The notes under the pieces: model-generated
What the model was told of the DNA's origin: nothing
What the model saw: only the letters and a program-made list of their open reading frames with translations
The model's database searches: none
Part shown: positions 32,392 through 40,331 of the stretch, piece after piece
Position numbering within the stretch: the stretch's first letter is position 1
Layout of the letters: every line of letters starts with the position of its first letter
Origin: an uncultured Oscillospiraceae bacterium
Lineage (GTDB): Bacteria > Bacillota > Clostridia > Oscillospirales > Oscillospiraceae
Direction of reading: 5' to 3'
DNA length: 43,330 nt
NCBI GenBank assembly: GCA_934511165.1
Contig: CAKSWA010000017.1
Coordinates: 1-43,330, forward strand
Made by a program: the position numbers and the translations under genes

Positions 32392-34124
32392 CGATGCTGA
32401 CAAAATGGGGCGCGGCGCTTGACCGCGAGCACCCCTTACCGGAATATCCCCGTCCGCAGCTGCGGCGGGAAAGCTTTCTCAATCTCAACGGCGTCTGGGA
32501 CTATGCAATCACGGCGTCCGGCGAGGAGCCGGAGGTATGGGACGGCGAGATTGTCGTGCCGTTTTCGCCGGAAGCGCCGCTCTCCGGCGCTGCGCGCGGC
32601 CCGGCGAAGGACGAACACCTCCACTACCGCCGGAGCTTCACGCTGCCGGAGGGTTTTCAAAAATCGCGCGTGCTGCTGCACTTCGGCGCGGTGGATCAGA
32701 TTGCGGAGGTATTTGTAAACGGTGTTTCCGCCGTGAAGCACTCCGGCGGCTACTGGCCGTTTTCCGCGGACATCACGAATCTGCTGCGCGAGGGAGAAAA
32801 CGTCCTTCGCGTAACGGTGCGCGACAACGCCGACGATCCCACGTTTGCTTACGGCAAGCAGCGCTATAAGCGCGGCGGCATGTGGTACACCGCGCAGAGC
32901 GGCATCTGGCAAACGGTATGGCTGGAGAGCGTGCCGGAGATCTATGTAAAGAGCCTTCGCATCACGCCGGAGTATGACGCCGCGCGCGTTCGCATTGAGC
33001 TGGAAACCGCAGGCGGGAGCACCGCCATCACGTGCGATGTACGCAGCGCAGACGGCTCCTTCGTCGCCGGGAGCTGGGCGAAGGACGGCGTATGCGTCGT
33101 CCCCCTGCCGGGCTTCCGCGCCTGGACGCCGGGCGATCCCTATCTCTACACGCTGGACATTACCTGCGGCGAGGATCATGTGGAGAGCTATTTTGCCATG
33201 CGCAAGTTCTCCTATATGGAGCTGGGCGGCCACAGGGTGTTCGGCTTGAACGATGTCCCGCTCTTTCACAACGGCCTGCTCGACCAGGGGTACTACCCCG
33301 ACGGGCTTCTCACGCCGCCCTCGGACGAGGCGATGGTGAACGACATTGAAACCATGAAGCGCTGCGGCTTCAACATGCTGCGCAAGCATATAAAAATCGA
33401 GCCGCTGCGCTGGTACTATCATTGCGACCGGCTCGGCATGATCGTATGGCAGGACATGGTCTCCGGCGGCCAGCCGTACAGCTTTCTCCACGTTTCCGCA
33501 CTGCCGACGCTCGGCAAGGTCGATCTCCCGGACAAAGACGCAAAGCCCTATGGCCGGAGCGGCATGCTCTCCCGCGCGCGCTTCCGCCGCGAGATGGCGG
33601 ACACGGTGCGGCTTCTCTATAACTGCCCGTGCATTGCGCTCTGGACGGTGTTCAACGAGGGCTGGGGACAGTTTGACGCGCTGGACATGGCGATGGAGCT
33701 CAAAAAGCTTGACGCCACGCGCTTTATTGACCACGCAAGCGGCTGGCAGGATCAGGGCTACGGGGAAATGAAGAGCCGCCATATCTACTTCCGCCCCGTG
33801 AAGCTCAAGAATGACGGGCGCGCGCTCGCGCTCACGGAGTACGGCGGGTACATTCTCGCCGTGGACGGCCACCGCTGGACGGACAAGGTGTTCGGCTACC
33901 GCATCTGCCGCGACGGTGCCTCGCTCGCGCGGGACTACGAAAAGCTCATGCGCGAACAGGTGCTGCCGCACATCCGCCGCGAGGGTCTGACCGCGGCGGT
34001 ATATACGCAGATCACGGACGTGGAGGAAGAGCTCAACGGCCTTATGACCTACGACCGCGAGGTGCTCAAAATTCCGGAGGAAACGCTCCGGGAGATTAAC
34101 GGCACGATGAAATTCGATCCGTAA
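32388..34124 (+). CDS. Glycoside hydrolase family 2 (beta-galactosidase/glucuronidase type)
   Basis: A 578-residue GH2 enzyme without signal peptide, so it acts in the cytoplasm on imported sugar. Domains in order: N-terminal sugar-binding domain (about 15-190; LNLNGVWDYAI, FVNGV, GGYWPFSADIT, SGIWQTVWLE), immunoglobulin-like domain (about 190-280), and the TIM barrel (about 285-578). The acid/base is E424 in FNEGWGQ; the nucleophile is E484 in LTEYGG. At about 580 residues it is near the minimum for GH2, much shorter than LacZ. Related short GH2 proteins act on varied beta- or alpha-L-linked sugars, so the sugar is not certain. Context with a galactokinase-like kinase favours a galactoside. 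Confidence 0.9.
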   Translation: MTMLTKWGAALDREHPLPEYPRPQLRRESFLNLNGVWDYAITASGEEPEVWDGEIVVPFSPEAPLSGAARGPAKDEHLHYRRSFTLPEGFQKSRVLLHFGAVDQIAEVFVNGVSAVKHSGGYWPFSADITNLLREGENVLRVTVRDNADDPTFAYGKQRYKRGGMWYTAQSGIWQTVWLESVPEIYVKSLRITPEYDAARVRIELETAGGSTAITCDVRSADGSFVAGSWAKDGVCVVPLPGFRAWTPGDPYLYTLDITCGEDHVESYFAMRKFSYMELGGHRVFGLNDVPLFHNGLLDQGYYPDGLLTPPSDEAMVNDIETMKRCGFNMLRKHIKIEPLRWYYHCDRLGMIVWQDMVSGGQPYSFLHVSALPTLGKVDLPDKDAKPYGRSGMLSRARFRREMADTVRLLYNCPCIALWTVFNEGWGQFDALDMAMELKKLDATRFIDHASGWQDQGYGEMKSRHIYFRPVKLKNDGRALALTEYGGYILAVDGHRWTDKVFGYRICRDGASLARDYEKLMREQVLPHIRREGLTAAVYTQITDVEEELNGLMTYDREVLKIPEETLREINGTMKFDP

Positions 34125-34151
34125 AAAAAATACCGGAGAGGCGATGTGGAA

Positions 34152-35696
34152 ATGCGAAACAAAGAAGGACAAAGCTCCATCGGCGGCGCGGCGCCGGCGG
34201 CAGAAAAGAAAAGCGTTTATATGCGCTTTGCCGGCTGGGCAGACAGCTCGATCTGGCGGGTGCTGGGTGTTTCTTTTGTTCTCTCCGCACTCGTTCTGCT
34301 GATTTTTTCCGTGTACAACACGCCGCTCAACAATTATTACGGCTATGATTCCGCGTTTTTTCAGCTGATCGGCAAAGGAATCGCCAACGGAAAGATCCCG
34401 TACATTGATCTGTACGACCAGAAGGGGCCCATGGTCTTTTATATCAACGCGCTCGGATATCTGCTGACCGGTTCCCGGCTCGGCGTATTCCTTTTGCAGA
34501 TTCTCTTTATGACTGCCTCCCTCTGCGTCGTTTACCGCCTCGCGCGGCTCTGGCTGAACAGTTCTGTCTCCTTCGGGATCCTTTTCGCGTACCTGTTCCT
34601 TTACATCGGTACCGTGCAGGAGGGAAACATGACGGAAGAATGGTCGCAGATTTTTCTTCTTCTGCCGCTGTATCTCTCGCTCCGTTTTCTCAAAAGCGGC
34701 GCTGCCGTGTCGGAGCACCCTAAGCGGTACAGCTTTCTCTACGGCGTCTGCTTCGGCGCGCTGCTGATGTTCCGTGTCACGAACGCCGCATCCGTCGGCG
34801 GGTTGATCCTCGCGTTCATTATCCTGTTCTGCCGGGAACAGAAGGCCAGGCAGCTCTTGGTGCACGCTTTACTCGTTCTGCTAGGCGCAGCGGTCGTCAT
34901 TGCTCCGTTCTGCCTGTACTTTGTACGCGTGAACGCCTTTGATGAATTTATCCATGCGAGCATCACGCACAACTTCTCCTACGCCACCGGCGGCGTCTCT
35001 GCGCGGGGACTGCGTGGCTGGGTCTCGATCCTCGGAAGCGTCTTTTTTGCCGTTCCCTTCTGCGCCGCGTATCGTCCGCTGACCGAAAGCGGTACACTTG
35101 ACACACGCACATACATCCTGCTCGCCGGCTATACGCTCGTCGGTGCGGTTTCCATGTTCTTCGGGTATACATACCGCCATTATTTTCTCAATCTTGTCCC
35201 GGCGGTCACCGCTGTTCTGCTCATCGGCATCGCCTGGGGAATCCGCACCGCGCCGGAACACCGTGGCAAAGCTCGCCGCGCCATTGCCGCAGCACTCCTT
35301 GTGTGTCTGCTTCCTTTTGTCCCGCAGGCCGCCCGCCAATGCGGCAAGGTCGTCCTCTATACCGGCCTTCACCAGCTGGACAGGGACGTGCAGCGCGGCG
35401 AAGCTCTTTCTGCCGCAATAACCTCCGACCGCGACAGCGTGTGGGGCTACAATGTGGAAGCGCAGGCATATCTCTATGCCGATCTTCTCCCCTGCTTCCG
35501 GTTTTTCGCCCTGCAGGAATGGATGGAGGCCTCCGATGCGCGGATCGCGCCCGAGATCGGCGACCGGTTGGCAAACGATCCGCCCGTCTGGGTATTTCTC
35601 GGCCGTGAAGAGGAGGGAATGATCGAAAAGCTTCTGTCTCTCGGATATGAGGAAGTCGAGTGTTCCTCGTATTGCCTGCTTCACAAAGCGCCATAA
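34152..35696 (+). CDS. GT39/ArnT-like membrane glycosyltransferase
   Basis: A 514-residue protein with roughly ten TM helices. After the first helix an outer loop reads YYGYDSAFFQLIGKG, with D66 in the position of the catalytic Asp of GT-C enzymes, then IPYIDLYDQKGPMVF, the DxxDxKGP pattern of PMT_2/GT39-like proteins. A soluble outer domain closes the protein (about 415-514). It should move a sugar from a polyprenyl-phosphate donor to an outer acceptor. GGAGAGG at 34135-34141 favours ATG 34152 (10-nt spacing) over the in-frame GTG 34146. It follows GH2 by 27 nt, so it may be read from the same promoter although its function points to surface glycans. Confidence 0.82.
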   Translation: MRNKEGQSSIGGAAPAAEKKSVYMRFAGWADSSIWRVLGVSFVLSALVLLIFSVYNTPLNNYYGYDSAFFQLIGKGIANGKIPYIDLYDQKGPMVFYINALGYLLTGSRLGVFLLQILFMTASLCVVYRLARLWLNSSVSFGILFAYLFLYIGTVQEGNMTEEWSQIFLLLPLYLSLRFLKSGAAVSEHPKRYSFLYGVCFGALLMFRVTNAASVGGLILAFIILFCREQKARQLLVHALLVLLGAAVVIAPFCLYFVRVNAFDEFIHASITHNFSYATGGVSARGLRGWVSILGSVFFAVPFCAAYRPLTESGTLDTRTYILLAGYTLVGAVSMFFGYTYRHYFLNLVPAVTAVLLIGIAWGIRTAPEHRGKARRAIAAALLVCLLPFVPQAARQCGKVVLYTGLHQLDRDVQRGEALSAAITSDRDSVWGYNVEAQAYLYADLLPCFRFFALQEWMEASDARIAPEIGDRLANDPPVWVFLGREEEGMIEKLLSLGYEEVECSSYCLLHKAP

Positions 35697-35701
35697 AAAG
35701 C

Positions 35702-35948
35702 CGAAAAAACTGCATGGGTTTAGCTGCGCCCTCATAAGAAACCATAGTCCCTTCGCCGAGCCTTTTCCGCCGGAACCGCGTTCCTTTTCCTTGCAATGCA
35801 CAAAGCATTGCTGCGAAAAAGCGCCTTCTTCCAACGAAAAATTCTTCGCCGAATGGCTGTAAACAGTTTTCCCCCGCAGACAACGTTGTCTGCGGGGGAA
35901 AATCTATGTTTTCTTATTCGGGCTCCGCTTTTCCCATGCAGTTTTTCG
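35702..35948. repeat. 247-bp MITE-like element with long imperfect inverted ends
   Basis: The outer ends CGAAAAAACTGCATGGG (35702-35718) and CCCATGCAGTTTTTCG (35933-35948) are inverted copies differing by one A. Similarity continues inward for about 30 more bases (AGC, GCCC, ATAAGAAA, CATAG shared). A 36-bp perfect palindrome lies inside at 35867-35902. It fills the whole gap between two convergent genes. No clear target duplication or open frame is seen. Confidence 0.7.
35867..35902. repeat. 36-bp perfect palindrome
   Basis: TTTTCCCCCGCAGACAAC is followed directly by its reverse complement, with no spacer. The T-run is on the 5' side and the A-run on the 3' side on either strand, opposite to an intrinsic terminator. 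It belongs to the larger element around it. Confidence 0.9.
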
Positions 35949-35953
35949 TTCCT

Positions 35954-37630
35954 TCAGGTTTTCTTTTCGCCCTCGCGGAAGAGGTATACGCGGGTCTCGT
36001 AAGGCTGCGTGACGAAGCCGTTGTTTTCGATATAATCCGTATGGCTCTTCAGGATGAGCTGTCCCTTCCGCAGGTCGTACCCGCGGGGCGCCTTGAACTT
36101 CACGGGATTCACCGAGTACGAGCAGATGACGAGAAGCTTTTCGCGCTTCGAGCGGCGCTCGTACACAAAGAGCTTGTTGCTCAGCGGATAGTACTGGCGG
36201 AATGTGCCGTAGCGCACAACGGGCAGTTCATGCCGCCAGCGGAGCGCCTCGCGGTAGAAGTTCAGCAGGGAGTCCGGATCGTCCTCCTGCGCGGCAACGT
36301 TGATCTGCAGATAATTCTCGTTGACCGTATACCACGGCGTGCCGGTCGTGAATCCGGCGTTCGGTGCGTCGCTCCACTGCACGGGCGTGCGCGCGCTGTC
36401 GCGCGAGCCCCAGTAGATGCGCTGCATGCGCTTCTTCTCGGATTTGTGCGTGGCAAAGTGGTGGTACTGGTTGATGGTCTGCACGTCCTCGTAGCCGTCG
36501 ATCGTCTCGGGATAGATGTTTGTCATACCGATCTCCTGTCCCTGATAGACGATGGGCGTGCCCTCCTGGAAGAGATACGACGCCGCGAGCGCTTTGCCGC
36601 TCTCGGTGTTGTATTTTTCGCTGCCGTAACGGCTGATGACGCGGGGATGGTCGTGGTTTTCAATGTACAGCAGATTCCAGCCCTTGCCGCGCAGCGCCTT
36701 CTGCCAGTGAGCCCAGATGGCCTTGAGCTTCAAGAGGCAGAACGGATGATGGGAATAGTCCTGCAGGAAGCAGTCGCCCTCCATGCATTGGAAGGGGATC
36801 ATCATGTCGAGCTCCGGGTGCTTGCCGCCGATGAAGTCGAGTGCGCGCTTCGTTGTGATGAGCGGCGCTTCGCCGATGGTCACGCAGTCATAGTCGTCGA
36901 GCACGGTGCGGAACTCGTTGAGATATTCGTGCAGGTGCGGGCCGTTGTTGTACTGGAAAATGCCGCGCGCCATGGGCATATAGAACGGCGCGTCCGGTAG
37001 CCCCTTGGGCTTGGAGATATACGTGATGACATCCTCGCGGAAGCCGTCCACGCCCATATCCAGCCAGAAGCGGAGAATTTTCTTCACCTCGGCGCGCACG
37101 CGGGGATTATCCATGTTGAGATCGGGCTGCTTGATGGCGAAGATGTGGAGATAGTAGGCCTTGCGCACCTCGTCATACTGCCACGCCTTGCCCTCGAACA
37201 TGCTGTCCCAGTTGTTGGGAAGCGTGCCGTCCTTTTTCGCCTTGCGCCAGATATAGTAATCCTTATATGGCTCCTCGCCGCGGCGGCTCGCCTGGAACCA
37301 CGGGTGCTCGTCGCTCGTGTGGTTCACGACGAGATCCATGATCACCTTGATGCCGCGCTCGTGCGCGCCGTCGAGCACCTTTTTGAACGCCGCCATGCCG
37401 CCGTACTCGGCAGAGATGTCCATATAGTCCGCCACGTCGTAGCCGAAGTCGGCGTTCGGCGAGGGGTAAAGCGGCGAAAACCAGATGGCATCCACGTGCA
37501 GGCTCTGGAGATAGTCCAGCTTTTCGTACACGCCCATCAGATCGCCCACGCCGTCGCCGTCGGCGTCCTTGAAGCTGCGCGGCCAGATCTGGTAGATGAC
37601 CGCATCCTTATACCAGAAAGTTTTCTCCAT
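35954..37630 (-). CDS. GH13 alpha-glucosidase (oligo-1,6-glucosidase type)
   Basis: A 558-residue cytoplasmic GH13 enzyme that releases glucose from short alpha-glucans or isomalto-oligosaccharides. It starts WYKDAVIYQIWPRSFKDADG. Conserved regions: DLVVNHTSDEHPW (99-111, H104), GFREDVI with nucleophile D200, TIGEAP with acid/base E254, and ENHDHPR with D327. These positions nearly equal those of Bacillus oligo-1,6-glucosidase. Region II reads GFREDV where GFRMDV is usual. The A/B/C domain set is complete. On the minus strand AAAGGA stands before the ATG. It follows the DUF2804 gene by 20 nt and is the last gene of that operon. Alpha-1,4 versus alpha-1,6 preference is not certain. Confidence 0.93.
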   Translation of the reverse strand: MEKTFWYKDAVIYQIWPRSFKDADGDGVGDLMGVYEKLDYLQSLHVDAIWFSPLYPSPNADFGYDVADYMDISAEYGGMAAFKKVLDGAHERGIKVIMDLVVNHTSDEHPWFQASRRGEEPYKDYYIWRKAKKDGTLPNNWDSMFEGKAWQYDEVRKAYYLHIFAIKQPDLNMDNPRVRAEVKKILRFWLDMGVDGFREDVITYISKPKGLPDAPFYMPMARGIFQYNNGPHLHEYLNEFRTVLDDYDCVTIGEAPLITTKRALDFIGGKHPELDMMIPFQCMEGDCFLQDYSHHPFCLLKLKAIWAHWQKALRGKGWNLLYIENHDHPRVISRYGSEKYNTESGKALAASYLFQEGTPIVYQGQEIGMTNIYPETIDGYEDVQTINQYHHFATHKSEKKRMQRIYWGSRDSARTPVQWSDAPNAGFTTGTPWYTVNENYLQINVAAQEDDPDSLLNFYREALRWRHELPVVRYGTFRQYYPLSNKLFVYERRSKREKLLVICSYSVNPVKFKAPRGYDLRKGQLILKSHTDYIENNGFVTQPYETRVYLFREGEKKT

Positions 37631-37650
37631 ATCTTTGTCCTTTCCGCCGC

Positions 37651-38616
37651 TCAGCGCAGCTTTTCCTCACAGAAAATGTACATATTCCCGATCGGTACGA
37701 TCTCCCCGTCCGGCAGCTCGACCGTGCCGGAGAGTGTTCCGAAATATTGCCGCACCTCGGAGCGCAGCAGCATGGCGCGCCGCCGGACGCGGTATTCGTG
37801 CCGCGCCTCGAATTCCAGATGCAGCCGCCGGGTACTGTCGGAAATATACCACGGCCGCAGCGGATCGGACGCGCTGCGCTTCATGTATACGCGCCCCAGT
37901 TTGCAGAGCGTTCCGTCATAAAAGAGCGCGTTTTCCGCCTCGTTCTCCGCACCGTCAGACAGGGCGAGCGAGACAACATGCCCATCGGCGCATGTGCTGC
38001 CGAAAAGCCGGAGATACGCATCGCCGCGCGGCATCATGGCGCGCACGCTCTCCGAAAAGAGGAACGTTTTTGCGTCGAGCGGCAGATCGCGGTTGTGCAT
38101 CCGGAGATACCCGGAAAGGCCGGGGAAGCACCGGAAGCCCCGGTAATAGAATTGCTTCCCGGAGAGCGCCTCCGCGGTATAAATGCCGTCGCCGTCGTTC
38201 GCGCAGGAGAGATCGCCCTCAAACCGCTCCGAGCGGAACTGCACGCGGCGCACGCCGTCGTAGTGCGTGAGCAGAAGATAGAGATCGTCATTTTCAAACT
38301 TGACGGTATGCTCCTCGCCGCAGGAAAAGTCCAGATCGAACGCATCGCCCGGAAACGCCTGCACGCCGCCGGAGGCGTACCGCTCATCCGTCTCCAGATC
38401 GGTGAGCCGCACCTCGGCGATGCCGCCGGAGCGCGTATGGCCGTAGCTGATCTCCAAAGCGAAGGAAGCGCCGGCGACAAAGTAGCGCTCCCATTCCGAA
38501 AGGCCGCCGCCGGCATTTTCCTTGTTGTAAATGAAATCGTCCTGTGCCGACCAGCCGGGACGGGAGAGTTTTCCCTTTTCGTCCAGCAGCTCCGCCGGTA
38601 CGCGGTATTCTTCCAT
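37651..38616 (-). CDS. DUF2804 family protein
   Basis: A 321-residue soluble protein without signal peptide, of the DUF2804 type. Features seen: an N-terminal LLDEKGKLSRPGWS segment, many alternating beta strands, EISYGHTRSGG, YYRGFRCFPGLSGYLRM and PWYISDSTRRLHLEFEARHEYR near the end, the last being the most typical stretch. No catalytic residues can be assigned, and the family has no agreed function. The ATG at 38616 has GGAGG 6 nt before it on the minus strand and is one base after the stop of the DUF4037 gene, so translation is coupled. Its place beside a GH13 enzyme hints at a carbohydrate link. Confidence 0.82.
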   Translation of the reverse strand: MEEYRVPAELLDEKGKLSRPGWSAQDDFIYNKENAGGGLSEWERYFVAGASFALEISYGHTRSGGIAEVRLTDLETDERYASGGVQAFPGDAFDLDFSCGEEHTVKFENDDLYLLLTHYDGVRRVQFRSERFEGDLSCANDGDGIYTAEALSGKQFYYRGFRCFPGLSGYLRMHNRDLPLDAKTFLFSESVRAMMPRGDAYLRLFGSTCADGHVVSLALSDGAENEAENALFYDGTLCKLGRVYMKRSASDPLRPWYISDSTRRLHLEFEARHEYRVRRRAMLLRSEVRQYFGTLSGTVELPDGEIVPIGNMYIFCEEKLR

Positions 38617-38617
38617 G

Positions 38618-39529
38618 TCAGACCTCCATGATATGCAGCGCGGCAATCTCCGGGTTTTGGATGCGCCGCATGACGGCGTAGGCGTGGGGTTCGAGAAAAT
38701 CCCAGCTGCCGTCCGTCAGCCCCTGCGCGCGCAGCTCCTCGATCACCGCGGCGCTCACGCGCTCGATCTCCGTTTCGTCCGGCTCGCGCAGCAGCGCTTC
38801 GAGCGCGGGGACGAGCTCCGAGAGCTTCGGCAGCTCTTTCGCTGCGCGAAACGCCCATTTATAAAACGGCATGTGCCGTCCGTTCAGCAAAAACAGCATG
38901 GCGAGCGTGTGGTTTACAAACTCACAGCACGCGAGACGCGCCGCGCTCTCTTCCCCATGGCGGCGGCAGCGCGAGACGTTGTACTGCCCGGACTGCGCCA
39001 TGAGCGCGGCGTGCCCGGCGATCTTCTTTATCCGCACATCCTCCGGCATGCCGGTACGCAGCGTTTCGCGGATGCCCGTCATATCGCCGGAACCGTCATA
39101 AAATATCTCCCCGGCGCAGGCGGCGGCCAGGGCGTAGGACGGGATCGCCATCCACTCGTACCACGCCTCCGGCGTATGGAAAAGCCCTGTCTGCTCCAAA
39201 AGGAATTGCGTAGTCGTCCTGACGCCGTAGCGTCCGTCGCCCTGTCGGCTGCGGTGCTCGGTTTTCACGCCCAGAAACTCCCGCGGCAGGCGGTCGTAGA
39301 GCGTGGAGAGCAGAAACCCGTGCGTTTCGGCATCCTCCGGCGCAAGGAACAGCATGCACCCGGCAGCGTAGCCATGGTCGTGGGACAGCTCATCGTCGTA
39401 CCCGAGGCAGTCCGATCCGCCGCCGCAGAGCCCCGCGGCAAGCCGCGGCAGCAGCACAGGGCAGGTCTCTTCAATCGTCGGGAGCACGGCGTTTTCCCAG
39501 AAAGCGCAGGAGAGCTCAAGTCCCTTCAT
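38618..39529 (-). CDS. DUF4037 nucleotidyltransferase-like protein
   Basis: A 303-residue soluble protein of the DUF4037 type. Near its N-terminus GGGSDCLGYDDELSHDHGY (36-54) looks like a nucleotidyltransferase-fold active site: GS followed by acidic residues D40, D45, D46 and D51 with H52. The rest is helical, with RYGVRTTTQFLLEQTG, then LFLLNGRHMPFYKWAF, and KLSELVPALEALL. Target and reaction are unknown; related folds move nucleotides onto small molecules, RNA or proteins. The ATG at 39529 lies inside the 3' end of the TPR gene (14-nt overlap). Pairing of a TPR protein with DUF4037 appears meant to be stoichiometric. Confidence 0.82.
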   Translation of the reverse strand: MKGLELSCAFWENAVLPTIEETCPVLLPRLAAGLCGGGSDCLGYDDELSHDHGYAAGCMLFLAPEDAETHGFLLSTLYDRLPREFLGVKTEHRSRQGDGRYGVRTTTQFLLEQTGLFHTPEAWYEWMAIPSYALAAACAGEIFYDGSGDMTGIRETLRTGMPEDVRIKKIAGHAALMAQSGQYNVSRCRRHGEESAARLACCEFVNHTLAMLFLLNGRHMPFYKWAFRAAKELPKLSELVPALEALLREPDETEIERVSAAVIEELRAQGLTDGSWDFLEPHAYAVMRRIQNPEIAALHIMEV

Positions 39530-40250
39530 AGATGATATCCGCCCTTTCCCGGAGATCGTGCGATGCGTCCGCGCGCCCCAGTGCTTCGAGCGCCGGGGCG
39601 ATTTTCCGTGCCGTGTGCGCGTAGTAGTATTCCCAGACGGCGTCCGGGCTGTCCATGCGCTCCATCGCCTTATCGAGACACGCGGCAATGCGCGCGTCGG
39701 TATCGTTTTGCGCGGCATAGTGCTGCGCAAGATTTACATACGTCACCGCGAGATCGAGATCTCCGGGACGCTGTTTCTGGTTTTCCAGCGCGCGGAGCAT
39801 GTACCGCTCCGCCTCGTCCGGGCAGTGCAGCGCATCGAGCGCCGCGGCCATGTTGTTGTAAAGCGCCGCGAGACGCGGGTGGTTTGCCTCAAGCGCGGCA
39901 GTGTACAGTCCCTCCGCCTCCCGGAAGAGCGGCAGAGCGCGCGCCGCTTCGCCGAAGGCGGCGAGCGCCGTGGCGGCGTTGATCAAAATTGTCCCGCGCG
40001 CAGCCGCGCCGGGGCGCACCGCATCCAGCAGCGCCATGCACCGGTCATAGACCGGATAAAACTTCTCCGCGTCGCCGCGCTGGCGGTAAAAGCCGATCAG
40101 CTCGCTGCAAAGGGAAAGCGCCGTGCGCTTGTCGCCGGTTTCCTCCGCTTCGGTGAGCGCGGCGAGGAAGACGCTCTCCGCGCCGTCCCAGTCACCGCGG
40201 CCCATGCAGTCGTCCGCACGCGCGGCTATGTTGTCCATCGTTTCTTTCAT
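39516..40250 (-). CDS. Tetratricopeptide-repeat protein, probably leaderless
   Basis: A 244-residue soluble protein built of about six TPR-like helix pairs (for example GDWDGAESVFLAALTEAEETG, then ARALPLFREAEGLYTAALEA, then HPRLAALYNNMAAALDALHC, then YVNLAQHYAAQNDTDARIA). TPRs bind peptides or partner proteins; the likely partner is the DUF4037 protein whose gene overlaps by 14 nt. No ribosome site precedes the ATG at 40250, and the predicted -10 ends only 7 nt before it, so the transcript should start at or near the ATG. It is the first gene of a four-gene operon ending with the GH13 gene. No signal peptide is present. Confidence 0.85.
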   Translation of the reverse strand: MKETMDNIAARADDCMGRGDWDGAESVFLAALTEAEETGDKRTALSLCSELIGFYRQRGDAEKFYPVYDRCMALLDAVRPGAAARGTILINAATALAAFGEAARALPLFREAEGLYTAALEANHPRLAALYNNMAAALDALHCPDEAERYMLRALENQKQRPGDLDLAVTYVNLAQHYAAQNDTDARIAACLDKAMERMDSPDAVWEYYYAHTARKIAPALEALGRADASHDLRERADIIYEGT

Positions 40251-40256
40251 ACGGTG

Positions 40257-40285
40257 ATTATACCTTGAATTCCCGGCGGTTGCAA
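40257..40285 (-). promoter_or_regulatory. Promoter for the TPR-DUF4037-DUF2804-GH13 operon
   Basis: Minus strand: TTGCAA (complement of 40280-40285), 17 nt, perfect TATAAT (complement of 40257-40262). It lies face to face with the plus-strand promoter 40265-40293. The first base of the TPR ATG is 7 nt after the -10, as expected for a start site at the codon itself. Confidence 0.8.
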
Positions 40286-40293
40286 GGTATAAT
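40265..40293 (+). promoter_or_regulatory. Promoter for the aminopeptidase gene
   Basis: TTGAAT at 40265-40270, 17 nt, perfect TATAAT at 40288-40293. Each -10 sits in one arm of an inverted repeat, ATTATACCTTG (40257-40267) and CAAGGTATAAT (40283-40293), 15 nt apart. RNA polymerase cannot occupy both promoters at once. Confidence 0.85.
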
Positions 40294-40331
40294 GAATGCG
40301 TTGATTATTTCACGAAAAGAGGTTTCCACCT

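Noticed and set aside
32436..34865. Minus-strand open frame of about 800 codons opposite GH2
   Set aside because: GH2 catalytic motifs lie on the plus strand; the minus frame has no motif or ribosome site and spans two plus-strand genes.
35867..35902. Bidirectional intrinsic terminator between convergent genes
   Set aside because: T-runs precede and A-runs follow the stem on both strands, the opposite of terminator polarity, and there is no loop.
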